64,000 bases of DNA from Haemonchus contortus (taxonomy: Eukaryota; Nematoda; Chromadorea; Rhabditida; Trichostrongylidae). The notes under the pieces were generated by a model. It was not told the origin of the DNA. It ran no database searches and worked only from the letters and a program-made list of their open reading frames with translations. The DNA is taken from assembly GCA_000469685.2 (NCBI GenBank), contig LS997565.1:23327272-23391271 (forward strand). The letters run 5' to 3'. Position numbers and translations under genes: made by a program. Positions 12,436-24,000 of this stretch are shown piece by piece; the stretch's first letter is position 1, and each line of letters starts with the position of its first letter.

Positions 12436-15345
12436 ATGGTAGATCTCATGGCTGCCACTGCAGATTTTGTAGAACCTGAAGATTATGAAGATGGTGAACT
12501 ACCAGAAGATGGAGAGATTTGCGACGATGATGAAGAACCCATGCGAGGTAAGGCCGCATCCATGAGCGCTTCCAAATGCAGGATTAAGAATTGCTAAAAA
12601 AAACTGCGTCTACGTGAATCTTCCATTCCAGTTCGACTGAGCTTAAAACTTTCTCGAAGCTCATGTTCCCGAGAAAAACGGGGAAAGCTTAAAAGTGGAA
12701 AATGGGTTGGGGTAAAGCCGCTGTGGGAAATACTAAGTTTTCCTACCGACTAACAAAACGTTCAACTTCTCCGAAGTCTTGAGTTGGCTTAGTCGATAGT
12801 TCTAAAGACAGAGTTTGGGCGACTCCACGGAGTCCCGAATGAAACTTCGAGCTCTAGGCGTTGAAAGTGATGATGAAATTCTGCGCTTGCTATCATATAG
12901 CTTGTAAATCTTATTTGGTATTTGTGAAGAATTGGGGATGAGCAATGAGGGATTGTATAGGGCGAAGTGACCAATTTATTTGACAACGGGGGTAATGGGT
13001 GCTGCTAATCAATGGCTCTGAGAAGGATGGATTGATTGATGGGCTCAGGCTAACGAGCTGAGAGAAAAAGCAGAGTGGGACTGAATATTATAATCGATTC
13101 AGGCTTTTTTTTGTCAGTGACCTGAATTTTTTGTCAAAAGCGTCACCTATTGTAAGATTCATAAGAGAAGCATAGGTTAATTGCGACGTTAGGCGGCCGA
13201 CATGGTCAAGAAAAGGCCTGTGCAAACAAATAAGCTGTCCTTCAGAATCGATCACTACGATTTATTATTTTCTTCTGACAAAAGTATTACAGGTGGCACC
13301 GAGCCCAGTCAATCGAGTCCAAACCAAAATGCTTCTATGATCGACCAGTCAGTTATATCTGGTACATCTCCGAATTCTGCGAAAGCCGGTCGGACACCTA
13401 GGGAGGCAAGCGGGCTGACGGTATGTTTTGTACTCTGTACTACACTCTTTTCTGCTCCGAGTGCTTCTTTGGCAGAAATAGCTTCATACCCACTGTTTCT
13501 TGAAAGAACATGCATATTTTTTCATTTGAATGTGACTAGCCAGTTAACCAACTCATGCATAGTTTGGTTCTCTGAGCTACTCATAGAGTAAACTTGCATA
13601 ATAGTCGGTTATGAATACCCGCTTGAAGCAGTATGGCTGTATTGGAGAGGCATACTTCGAGGCTGTTAATAATTGGTGGTGGTAAAGGCTTGCCATTTGA
13701 ACTTTGCCCTTTATTTCTTCCTGTTAGTTTGTTATGAGTGGTGCCTGGTGATAGTGGGAACGTGTGCCTGGTAAATGGTAGCTTTTCACAGCTTTATTCG
13801 TTGTTTTTATATGTCAAATCACGAATGATGTTGTTATTAATACATGGACCTGTAATCTCATATTCTCATATTGCCTTTTTTGAAGGAAGATGGTACGAAA
13901 CCATCGCCAAGTTCTTGGGCGAGTAAACTAGCTGCAGCCGGGGAAAAAATTGGCGATGTCTTTGGATACGGTGCTGAGGATAAGGATTATCGATTCGAAG
14001 AGGAGCCGAGTGGGGACTTTGACTATCGACAAGGTGGAGGGCACGTTGGTCGAAGGTGCGTGCATTTTAGCATAGTTTTTTAATTCTTAATGGAATCAAA
14101 GTTGTAAATATGTGTTGCCAACTCTTATACATTGAAAACCATTTTCTTTGTGATTTTCTTTTTTATGAAAGATAAAATCCGTGTGATTTCAGGCGCCGAC
14201 ACTCTCCTTCGCAGGATGAGTGGGATCCCCGTGCTCCGAAGCGTCCTTATGGTGGTCGAGGATTCCGTGCATTCCGACCAAAGCCGAGATGGGCCACAGA
14301 GCATCAGATTTGCAAGTTTTTCCGTGAGGGCTACTGCAGAGATGGTGATAACTGTGCATATTCGCATCAAGCTGAAGACTCGCTTCGTCGGCCTGAACTG
14401 TGCAAATTTTATCAGCAAGGATTCTGTAAAAAGGGTCTCACCTGCCTTTTGTTACACGGCGAATTCCCTTGCAAAGCATTTCACAAGGGAGAGTGCAGCC
14501 GCGATCCATGTCACTTCAGTCATGTGCCCCTAACGGACTATACCCGTCCACTGTTCGAGCGAATGTGCCAAGAAGACGAAATGTACGCGAGCCGCGGTAT
14601 CGGCAATCATCACATACCACCAATGAAACGTCGTGTTCTTCTCCCTCAGGGACCTGCTGGCCCTCAGCAGGTCGCTCCTACAGCGACACCGGCTACTCCT
14701 ACTATTCATGCCCAAATTCCGCAACAACCTACGAACGGTGGACCGCTAGCTCCACCTTCTGTCGTCGTACCTACTTTGGGTGGAGCTGTAGGACCTACTC
14801 CTCCTCCATTTCCTGCTATGCCTCCTAGATTGCCGTATTATGCTCCCGCAGCAGCCGTGTCTTCGCCACGGTTTGACGAGAAAGGGCCAGCTGTTTCAAC
14901 AGCAGCTCCAATGTCTTCCCCATCAGCAGCGAACGCTGTTCCTTCCGCTCAGTTCAATATTAGCCAAATGTTAGCGCAAATAGCTGGTGATCCAATAGTT
15001 GATGAGGAAAGTCCAGCCAGTCCACCCATGTGCAGCGGGTCTGGTGACGGCGCAATGGTTCGACAAATTCCAGAAGGCAATGTCGTTGCATGGCGCCTTA
15101 TAGAAGTGGACGCGCCACCTGCCTATTCGGGCATCAGTCCTGGATTATCAGTCACCAGTCAAGATCCCAGAATGAACCGGGTCATTTCGTCACAATTTGA
15201 TGCCGTTTCGTCGTTGATAGCCGCTGCTCCACAAGCCGCTGCCGAATCACCAGCCAGTCGGACGGACATGAGGTTTCGATCAGAAGAACGGCGGTCCAGT
15301 GAAGAAAGGCCGCGGGCCTCATCATGGATGCCACAGATGGCGTGA
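12436..15345 (+). CDS. Triple CCCH zinc-finger protein, ZC3H4/ZC3H6/ZC3H8 family
   Basis: Four exons, all phases agreeing: 12436-12547, 13293-13420, 13886-14055, 14193-15345; 520 residues. The N-terminus carries an acidic EDGELPEDGE motif typical of the family. Three fingers lie close together: Cys177/185/191-His195 and Cys207/215/221-His225 (both CX7CX5CX3H) and Cys230/238/243-His247 (CX7CX4CX3H), preceded by an Arg/Gly-rich stretch. The rest is a Pro/Ala/Ser-rich low-complexity tail. Spacing and the GEFPC junction between fingers 2 and 3 match ZC3H4/ZC3H6 and Drosophila Suppressor of sable, RNA-binding nuclear proteins; vertebrate ZC3H4 works with WDR82 to stop unproductive RNA polymerase II transcription. 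That role here is inferred. The protein is much shorter than mammalian ZC3H4. An upstream start at 13202 within intron 1 is possible for an alternative transcript. Confidence 0.88.
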
Positions 15346-18300
15346 CTCTCTTTTTGATTCCCTCTCTTTCACTCCTGTCGCTGCTCATGTTTGCGCTCAT
15401 TATGTAAATGCGAGTTATGTTATTCTTTTCTCCACCTGGTGTCTCAAGTGGAATATGGGTCTGAAATGGTGTGACTCTCGCAATCTTGCAGTTTTTCATT
15501 CTAATGTTCGTTGACAGTGCTTCCGTAGTTCTCAAATGTTTTGTTTGCAATTCATATTAAGCTAAGATAAGGAATTCCGAAGATGGGAAATGCTGATAAA
15601 TTTATGAATATATCTCACAAAGAGAAGGTTCACTGAAAAATGACTTGTCAAATTGAAGAGAAAATCATCAAAGAAAGGAGTTTAAAGGAATGAAGAAACA
15701 GTAATTTGACTGAGGAAGTGTTATATTTAAAATTCATCGTTTGGGTGGTTTGTTGGACAGAAAAGAAAACAGCTGCTTGTTGGGTTGACGAGAAACACTT
15801 GCGAAGAAAAGTCATTCAACAGTGGTGACAAACAGTGAAGATATACAGGGGAATAAAGAGATGACAAGAATCATGAAGAGATCGATAATAAAAATGATTG
15901 ATATGAAGAAATGGCAAAGTCATGAACTCCGAAAAGTGAAATAACAATTTAAAATTCACAGACGGTGTATCAAATGTCAAAAGACAAGGTTTTTCTGAAA
16001 TTTTCTTTTTCGTAGATGAAGCTTTGGTGCTGATGGCGTCGTTGGTGCAGTACCAGCCAGATGTGTGCCTGATTGCAGTGATCGCTTGTTGTTCAGGCAG
16101 TTTTGTTTGCATTTTTTCTTCAACTTCTATTTATTGCTGGTTAATGGGTGAGCATTCATTTCATCGGTTACCATAACACCATTTTCTAAATTGAGCCACC
16201 CAAGGGATTAATACAGTGAGCGACATGTGCAGAATCACAGCAAAAGTAGTGAGTTTTATTAGGTGAGGTCCAGTTTATTCAGTGACATCGATACACACAA
16301 GCACTCTGACAGCAAAATGTATGATTATTATGTTTGTAGCATCTAATGGAGAGTTTTCTTAATGATCGAGAACTTTTTGGACCACCATCTGCATAGCCAG
16401 AGTTTCACAATTAGCTCTAATTGTCGGAAACGAGCAAAATGAGGAGCTGACGACCTGAATCACTCATTTCCAGGGCTCAATTCGGTCGAAAAACTTTCAA
16501 GAAAAATCTAATAAAACTATAGACGAAGAGGGTTCGAGAAAGAGCAAGGATTTCCGTTGGTCCTAAAGCAATGCCTTCACGGTTAGTTACGGAAATATTT
16601 GCAGACTTGTCCCTCATTCGGCTTTAAAAAAGAGAAGCTGAAGGGAAGAACTTGTAAGTAAAGGATCAACCATGAGGCAAAACAGATCTTACCCACGGAG
16701 ATGGTATCCGCAAACTTGGCTGTCTGCTGGAATTTCTCGGCAACTTCGAAGAGTTCCTAAGCGATGAACCCAACCTCCATTCAAGAAATGTCAAACTGCC
16801 TTTAGGGAAACCCAAAAAACGGGTCTATTTTTTTCGGCAGTTGAATGACGGTTAAGATCCACTTGTTAACTAGCAGCTTCATTCTATTCAGCTGTTCTAA
16901 TGGGTAGAGTTGTCGATCTTGAAGGGAATCGCGACTTACCTGAAGGAATCGCGACTCACCTGAACTTGATTCCTCTTCTCTCGAGGTAATGGTAACAGTT
17001 CTTACACCGGCGTCTGAACTCCTGCTCTGCCTTCGAAGATATGGGTACCAGAGAGGCCCTTACAATCCCGACAACAAGGAGTATGAACTAATTCTGTGTA
17101 ATGATGAGTTTTGCAAGAAGAAAACCTACAAAACTTTCGTTTAGTAGCATTGGTTGGTTGATTTTTTCTTTTATTCCCTATAAGGAATATTTTTATTGAA
17201 TGATAATAGTATACCTTATCTGATACATTCATGGGGTAGGAAACCTCATATGAGTCTACCACTGGTGCTAAGGGTAGTGAAGTGATTACTCGAGTGATTG
17301 TACTCGTATGACGGTATGCTACGAAATTCCTGGTGCCCATGCTCATTGTTATTATTTTTTTGATTTTTATGTTTCCTGAGATTGCTTTACTCTAATGCAA
17401 GCACCTCACTATGCAGCCTTCCGGGACACTTTCTTCCTTGCAATACTTGTCCGTCTAATGAAGTGGGAAGAGATGTTCAAAGGGATAACCGCTAACTCCT
17501 AAGGTACTCAGTCTGTGTCAGAGGTAAGTAATACTTGCGAGCAAAAAAAGTTGCCAAAAAGTCGGGCACAGTGATACTGTGAGCTAATTTGGTAACTGAA
17601 TAGCTATATCAGCTTAGGTTCATCTGATACGAAAATTGAACTGTTGATCTTCATCAGATTCATTCGATCCTTGGCCTTGAATTGATTTGATTTATAAAAG
17701 AGCCGTTGTTTAACTGATCACATTCTTTTTTCGAAATTTAGCACTGAAACCTCACAAAACTGGGAAATCAAAGAGCATAGCGTGACTGCGGCAAGTCACG
17801 CTCCGACTAGCTCGTCATCAATTCAGAGAATGTGATAAGATTTTTGAAATATTCGTTGACTCTTTAAAAAGTTACTGAAACTGGTACATCCAACTTGTTC
17901 CATCAGCTATGAATTCCTGAATAGCCCAAACAACGTCGTTCCCACTGAGGCTCGAAAGTAATGTCGAGGCGCAAGTTCCAATGTGAGCATGTTGTCATTA
18001 GATCTTCTCACTGCGGTCCATGGTGGTCTCAGATTTCGCCGAAACCACATCATCACCCACACCATCCATGTTCCCCGTCAACAAACTGTGTATTACTGTT
18101 AAATAAAGCTTTTTGCATTTTATAGACCTCGTAGTACTAACGTTATTGATAAGAGCGACGTGTCACATGGGCTCTGGGATTCCTTATCTTTTAGCACGAG
18201 TGTTGGGATGCCATCACAAGACCTCCATGTCGCATTCTTCTTCTACATTCGACATAGACCTCAGGGTTACTTCATGTTTTGTGGTAGGGAATATGGAAGT

Positions 18301-20412
18301 ACCTCTTGCCTAGCTTTGGACCTGGCCGTGTTTGTAGGACTACTATTAGCGCTAGTGTAGTACAGAGGGTGTCGCAGTCTGTTTTAAAGCCTTTGTGGAA
18401 GCTGCCAGCAAACCATCGATAAGACGACTGTTGATAGCGCTCCCATTGAGACGACAAATAACAAACAAAAATGAAATTACGGTCGATGTGTGGGCTTTTT
18501 GAAAACTTATTCTCTACAGGTAGATTTGTAATAAAAGCCGATGTTCCGGTTGGCTCATACAATACCGACAAAAGGCTGAACTACCCGAATTCAGCAAATC
18601 ACAATCCAGCTTCGTGTCGGAGGCCACCGTTAGAAATATCTATATTCTGACCAGTTAAACTTGGCTAAAACCTCTCATATACCTAACTATGAACCGTTGA
18701 ACTTATGCATGCAATACTTTGCCATTAATGTTGATTGTGGTCAGCCAGCACTACCAATCGCTTGCCAACCTCGCCAAGGAAATTATGAAACATATGGGTA
18801 CCCTGATTCCTTAATCAAATAAAAAACATAATTCTTTTCCAAAATCCGTTGCATATAACAAAATTTACCACGGACTTCGTGAATGTTCTGTACAAATATG
18901 TTTCATTTGACCGATTCACTGCAAAGATCGTTGTGGAAGCTTCCCCAAAGGAAAGCCCATCGTGTAGTGTGAAGAGCAGAAACAGAACCACCGACTATAG
19001 GGAGAAGCAAAAGTTCGGGATTCGTATGGAAAAAGGGAATCTGACTACCTAGTGCCAACATGATCAGGAAGGACATGGGTGGGAACCTTTTTCAGCAACG
19101 GAATCGGTACAACGGTGACGGACAAGCAGTGGGTGAGACCATCTGTTCCCAGGCAGTTTAAACCGCATTCACAAGGTCGTCACGTGAATCGATTAGACAA
19201 GCTTCGCAGAGCTTCCATCGTTAAAGAGTACAGAGTACATTGCAGTGCAGAGCAGTTCGCAAACATCCCCAACAGCATACGGGGTTAAAACTGTTCGGAC
19301 ATTTCAATCAGCTGAACAAACAGAACTTGTTGAGGTGACCTAAATGGGGATCTGTATGATTTGTATTGTAATAATTTTTATTTACTTCTCTAAAGGACGT
19401 GGGTAATGCGATGTTTGTATAGCCCTTGTTTGTGTCATTTACTGCACTCAATGATGTCCTCCAACCACAGGGTATCTAAACAATTTCACCCTCTGTTATC
19501 GTGTTCATAGGTACCCTGCCCTGTAGTTGAAGGACTTTGCTCATGATGACTCCGCGGAGGGGGATAGGCAGTCGAGACCGGTTAGGATTTGCGACGTCAT
19601 AACACTTGGTCCTTTTCTCTGGCTCACCATAGGGTAGGGTGTCGTTGAATCGATCGGAATCCCATTTGTAGTTCTGATTAAATAATTAAAATAACGAAGA
19701 GAAACTGTTCTTTCTAAATTGGTGAAAACGTTGCTGACTAGCTTTCGGTCAATGTGTGATCCATGGTACAATAGCCCGCAGACGGAGCAGCATGGAGCAC
19801 TAGCCCTACTCGGACAACAATCTGAGTCAATAGCTTATATGAAAAATACCAAGTAGGAATGGTTAGACGGTTGGGCGAACATGTCTTCCTCACCTTCGCT
19901 ATGCGCCTATTTGATCAGGGTTCCCACCTAGACCCTTCAAGCTGAAACAACAGCATAACCTTCCCTTGTGCAGCACCACGAAGCTGCTCGACACTGAAAA
20001 GAATTGCTTTCTTGAGCGTGCGTCTGAAACCAGAACCGATCTGCTAGGGTTTCATCCAGCCAACGTTCCCACGTTGCTTTCAAAAGTTGAATGCCGAAGA
20101 TGAATGAGATTCGATCCCCAATTGCCACTTCTACATTCGGGCACTTCAAAAGTAGACTAGAGATCCATAGAATGGTGTCATAAGCACCGACTGTTTATGG
20201 CTGCTTCTGAATCAGAAGTGTTTGCTTTTCGCTTGAGGGGAAATCCATACATATTTGCTAGGTGGGATACCACAATTTCCCTTCCTCAATGCCTAAGTGA
20301 AATTGCATTGCGATAATTAAAGACAAAACGTTTTGTTATCGTATGGATTCCAGTCTCATAACTGATTGATGCAATCAATCAAAGTATTCTCTGACTCCTT
20401 GAGGATACCCTG
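15346..20412. other. No supported gene
   Basis: About 5 kb, AT-rich, with only short open frames on both strands. None has matching splice phases or a recognisable protein pattern. Confidence 0.5.
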
Positions 20413-20636
20413 GGCGGAGGTGTTGTAGTAGCGCACTATCTCACACTCATGGTCATGGGTTCGAATCCCGGGTCAGTATCCGCTAGGTCAAATATGACTC
20501 CCATCAACTCGAATCGGGTAATTGGTACCAAAAGCACCTGGGAGGATAAAAACACAAATACACATTCATTATGCCACAACGATGCTGAATGGAAGTCGAG
20601 TGCGGGGTCGCATTCCTGACGGGTTGACCAACGCCA
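20413..20636 (+). repeat. tRNA-derived SINE
   Basis: Head GCGGAGGTGTTGTAGTAGC, a perfect B box GGTTCGAATCC near 20459-20469, body with GGGAGGATAAAAAC, ATGCTGAATGGAAGTCGAG and a GACGGGTTGACCAACGCC end. Slightly shorter body than the 4690 copy (the GGCTGACCA block is missing). Confidence 0.85.
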
Positions 20637-21049
20637 AATGACTCAAGACTAGATCTATGAGGATATCGTATAACAAATGGACTTTCGAAGCTAGATTTCC
20701 CATGAAGTACTACAATATGGGATTTCCAAATGTGACTAATAAAGAATTCTTAGGTAATCCAAATGTATTAGCACCAAAAGGGTTTCACCTTCAAGACCAT
20801 TTTCGCGAGATCATATGCCATTGTTTGTTTTTATATAGCATCCGGTACAGTATTCAAAGTTCAGCTTTGGCATCTTCGGGAAAATCCCTGTGTTTTCATT
20901 GCGAAACACGACTTCCAACACATTCCCAAGCTTCAAGGAAAACATCTGAGCGGCAGGAGATAAAGGCACAAATGCAGATCGCCTTGGTTCTTGCATTGTT
21001 ATCTGTAAAGCTTCTCAGTGAATTCCCGCTAATCTGCCTACGTCCCTTT

Positions 21050-21053
21050 CAGG
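21050..21053 (+). promoter_or_regulatory. Probable trans-splice acceptor before the GH18 gene
   Basis: CCCTTTCAG ends at 21052, leaving one base before the ATG at 21054. Because a signal peptide follows directly, this looks like a spliced-leader acceptor instead of a cis intron. Inferred. Confidence 0.5.
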
Positions 21054-24000
21054 ATGTCTTTACGGACGTCCGTTGCGTTCTTCTGTCTGACTTTGCTCGT
21101 TGTTATCGAAGATGTAAAATCATCATCATGCGCTTTCTACTGCTTCGTCGTTCCATCACGGGTCAGTAGAGGTCTTCTGAAGCAACCGAGTCATTCAGAG
21201 CGCAAAAAATATTGCCGTCTTTTTGCAGAAGGACACTTTCGACATCGCGCCTTTCCACAATTTGTCGTGTACCCATTTTGTCTATGGATTTTCTCGTATA
21301 CGACCCGACATGTCGCTACGCTCTATTACGTCCCGAGACAATCTGGAGATAATGAGTCCCGGAAACTTACGCAAGTTCTTAGGGTAAGAATTTCCAGCAA
21401 TGTTCAAAGAACATCAGTGGAAATAAATCTGTTTGCCGTCGTTTAGGCTAAGGAATACACATCCACATGCCACACTACTCTTGGGAGTGCAGATGACGGC
21501 AAATGACGTCTTTCAAGATGTTCGCCACGCTAGACGGACAGCGGAGCTCATAACCTACTCGGCTATGAAGAGGTGCGATTGTTCTGTTCCGAAGTCATTC
21601 AGATTTTTGCCATCATAACGTTTATTTGGGAAGTTGAATACCTCCATCAAAAAAATGCTGCAGTTAAATAACCAAAAAATACCATGAACTGTACCCATCA
21701 GTGAAAATACCTTGAGTTTCGGTTCTGGATCACCTGCCACCTGTTACCTGTCATTCCGTTCAACATCGATTTCCTCAAGCGGACGCCAGCAACGACTCCA
21801 TTCCTCCCTCAGCTGTAGAATCAGGTCAAGTCAACCTTGGAAGAAGGGTTAGGCTTTCTCCCTGGAAGTATTGCAATTAAAAAAAAAAACTAAAAGATAT
21901 TGCTCGAAAAGGGGCGTGACATTACAAACCTGAAGGATTACCGTGGAAAACATGCGAATCCGCAACTTACCTTAAGGTCGATGGGTGGGTTCAACCAAAA
22001 CTTTTTGTTCCGTGAACATGTTTAATAACAGCTCCTACAATGGGGAGGATAGAGTTCTGGTTAATCGTGCTGGAACTAAAGTGCGGTTGCGGGGGCTCCT
22101 ATTCACTGCCACGTCCTTTGTTTCCGTGAATCAGGAAGCTCCGTGTTTTACTTAACGCTCACGATCCACGTATTTATTTTTTTTTATGTTGCGTAAAGTT
22201 TACGAAGGTAGCGACGGTTGGAAAATGTGAGTCTCCAGCTATTTCTTCTCTATATAGTTAAGAATTGAATTTTTCATTGGCGAGAGGATAGATCACATCG
22301 CCTACAACATAGCGAGGTCCATAAATGAGTTTTATAGTTCAGCGTAAAGTAACGGGAAATGGTAAACAATATTCCATCGACCTGTGCAGCTGAGGGGGAT
22401 TAGTGAATCTATGGCGCATTATGAGGGTATGTGCCCTCGAATAGATTGAGGCTGATTCATTCTATAAATGTGATCAAATATGTTGAACAAAAATGAAAGG
22501 GATTTTTTCTTAGTTTTCTGGAAATCGGTCGTTTTTAGAGACCTTTTCCTGTTTCCTGATGTAACCGTTCCATTTCCATTCACTATCCCCATTTTGTTTT
22601 TTTCTCGTTTTTAAGCCCTTTGTTCGGATTGTGCTCTGGAGGAAGCTCCTCGTTCATACCATTCACCTACTGGTGATAACGGTCAAGGACCTCGAAAATT
22701 GACCGTCATCTAATTAGGCAAACTATTCGTCGTATCAGATAAAAATAGCCGTAGTGAGCCAGTGAGGAAGGCTGAAGGGTGACGACATGGCGATGATGGG
22801 CCCGACCACTCCATCTGCTCCGTTGATTCAATCACTGCGATAATTGACAACATGGGATCCAAATCGAGTCAGAGCACAAGATGGACATATTGCAAACATT
22901 TACTTCAACATAGACTGCTTTACAGCTAAAAAAACAACGGTGGCTTGGAAAGAGAATGGAAATTATGAAAAGAAGATCTTTCTAAGATTTATAGTTTTTC
23001 CCAGGTTTTTACGGGGTTTGAAATGAATAAACGGTTAAATGGTTAAATAAACTATTGCCATATATGCCTACTTTCCGATTTATTAATTTCAAAATGTAAT
23101 TCGTCTAGAGGGTTGAGGAAAAATGGTGTGGCCTGCGGGATACATACCGTTGTATCGGTCAGGGACATTGCATTTTTGACCTCATTGCAATTAAGTTTTC
23201 GTATTGGCTCATCACGGCTTTTTTTCTTTGAAAAAGGATCAAAAAAGTGTGTGATCTGTTGTAAAGGTCAATGTGTCCTCCTGGGCCTAATCATCCACGA
23301 ATGATATGTTGGGAACAGAACATAATATGAATAGGTAGCCCTTGTATGAGAAAATTTTAAACAGGTATCGATAAATGGGAATAATTTGACTGTCAGAGGG
23401 CAGAACATAGTTCCTCCTAGCAATCGCTACCAAAAGGCGTTGAAAAAGCCCTTCTCATTTTTCTATTTCACTATATAATCACTGTTCTCACGGAAGAGGT
23501 CAGCTTTGCCCGATACAACTGCACCACACCCTGTCCTGCCGAATGCGAACGAACACTTGAATTGAGTTTGGGTGTAGGGCAGTCTACCGCAGTCACGCAA
23601 GGAATTCTATTGAGTGATTCTATGTTTTGGAGTCGCTCGAATGATCGTTTTTGGTGTTGTTCTTTGCTGTGGTATGCGGAGGTGTGCTAATATGAAGTGG
23701 TGCACTATCACCTAGCATGATCATGGGTTTGAATCCCGGACCAATATCCACCTAGGCTAACCGAGCCTTCCATCCCTTTCGGTCGGTTAATTGGTATCAG
23801 AATCGTCTGGAAGGATAAAAGCACTGACTTGTTCATCGGCTGACCACCGCAAGTCATTGCATAGGCCACATACCCGTTCACTACGCCACTACGATTCTGA
23901 ATGGAAGTCAAATGTGGGGCGCATCCCTTAGACGGGATTTATTAAGCCTAAAAGCATTGTCATTTATCTTTCTTGTGGTATTGCATGGAGTGAATGAATT

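Noticed and set aside
20413..20480. Possible true tRNA gene (perfect B box)
   Set aside because: No complete cloverleaf or acceptor stem can be formed, and the segment continues into the shared SINE body.
20657..21169. 170-codon plus-strand open frame
   Set aside because: It overlaps the first GH18 exon in another frame; the 21054 frame has a signal peptide and joins the next exon in phase, whereas this one does not.
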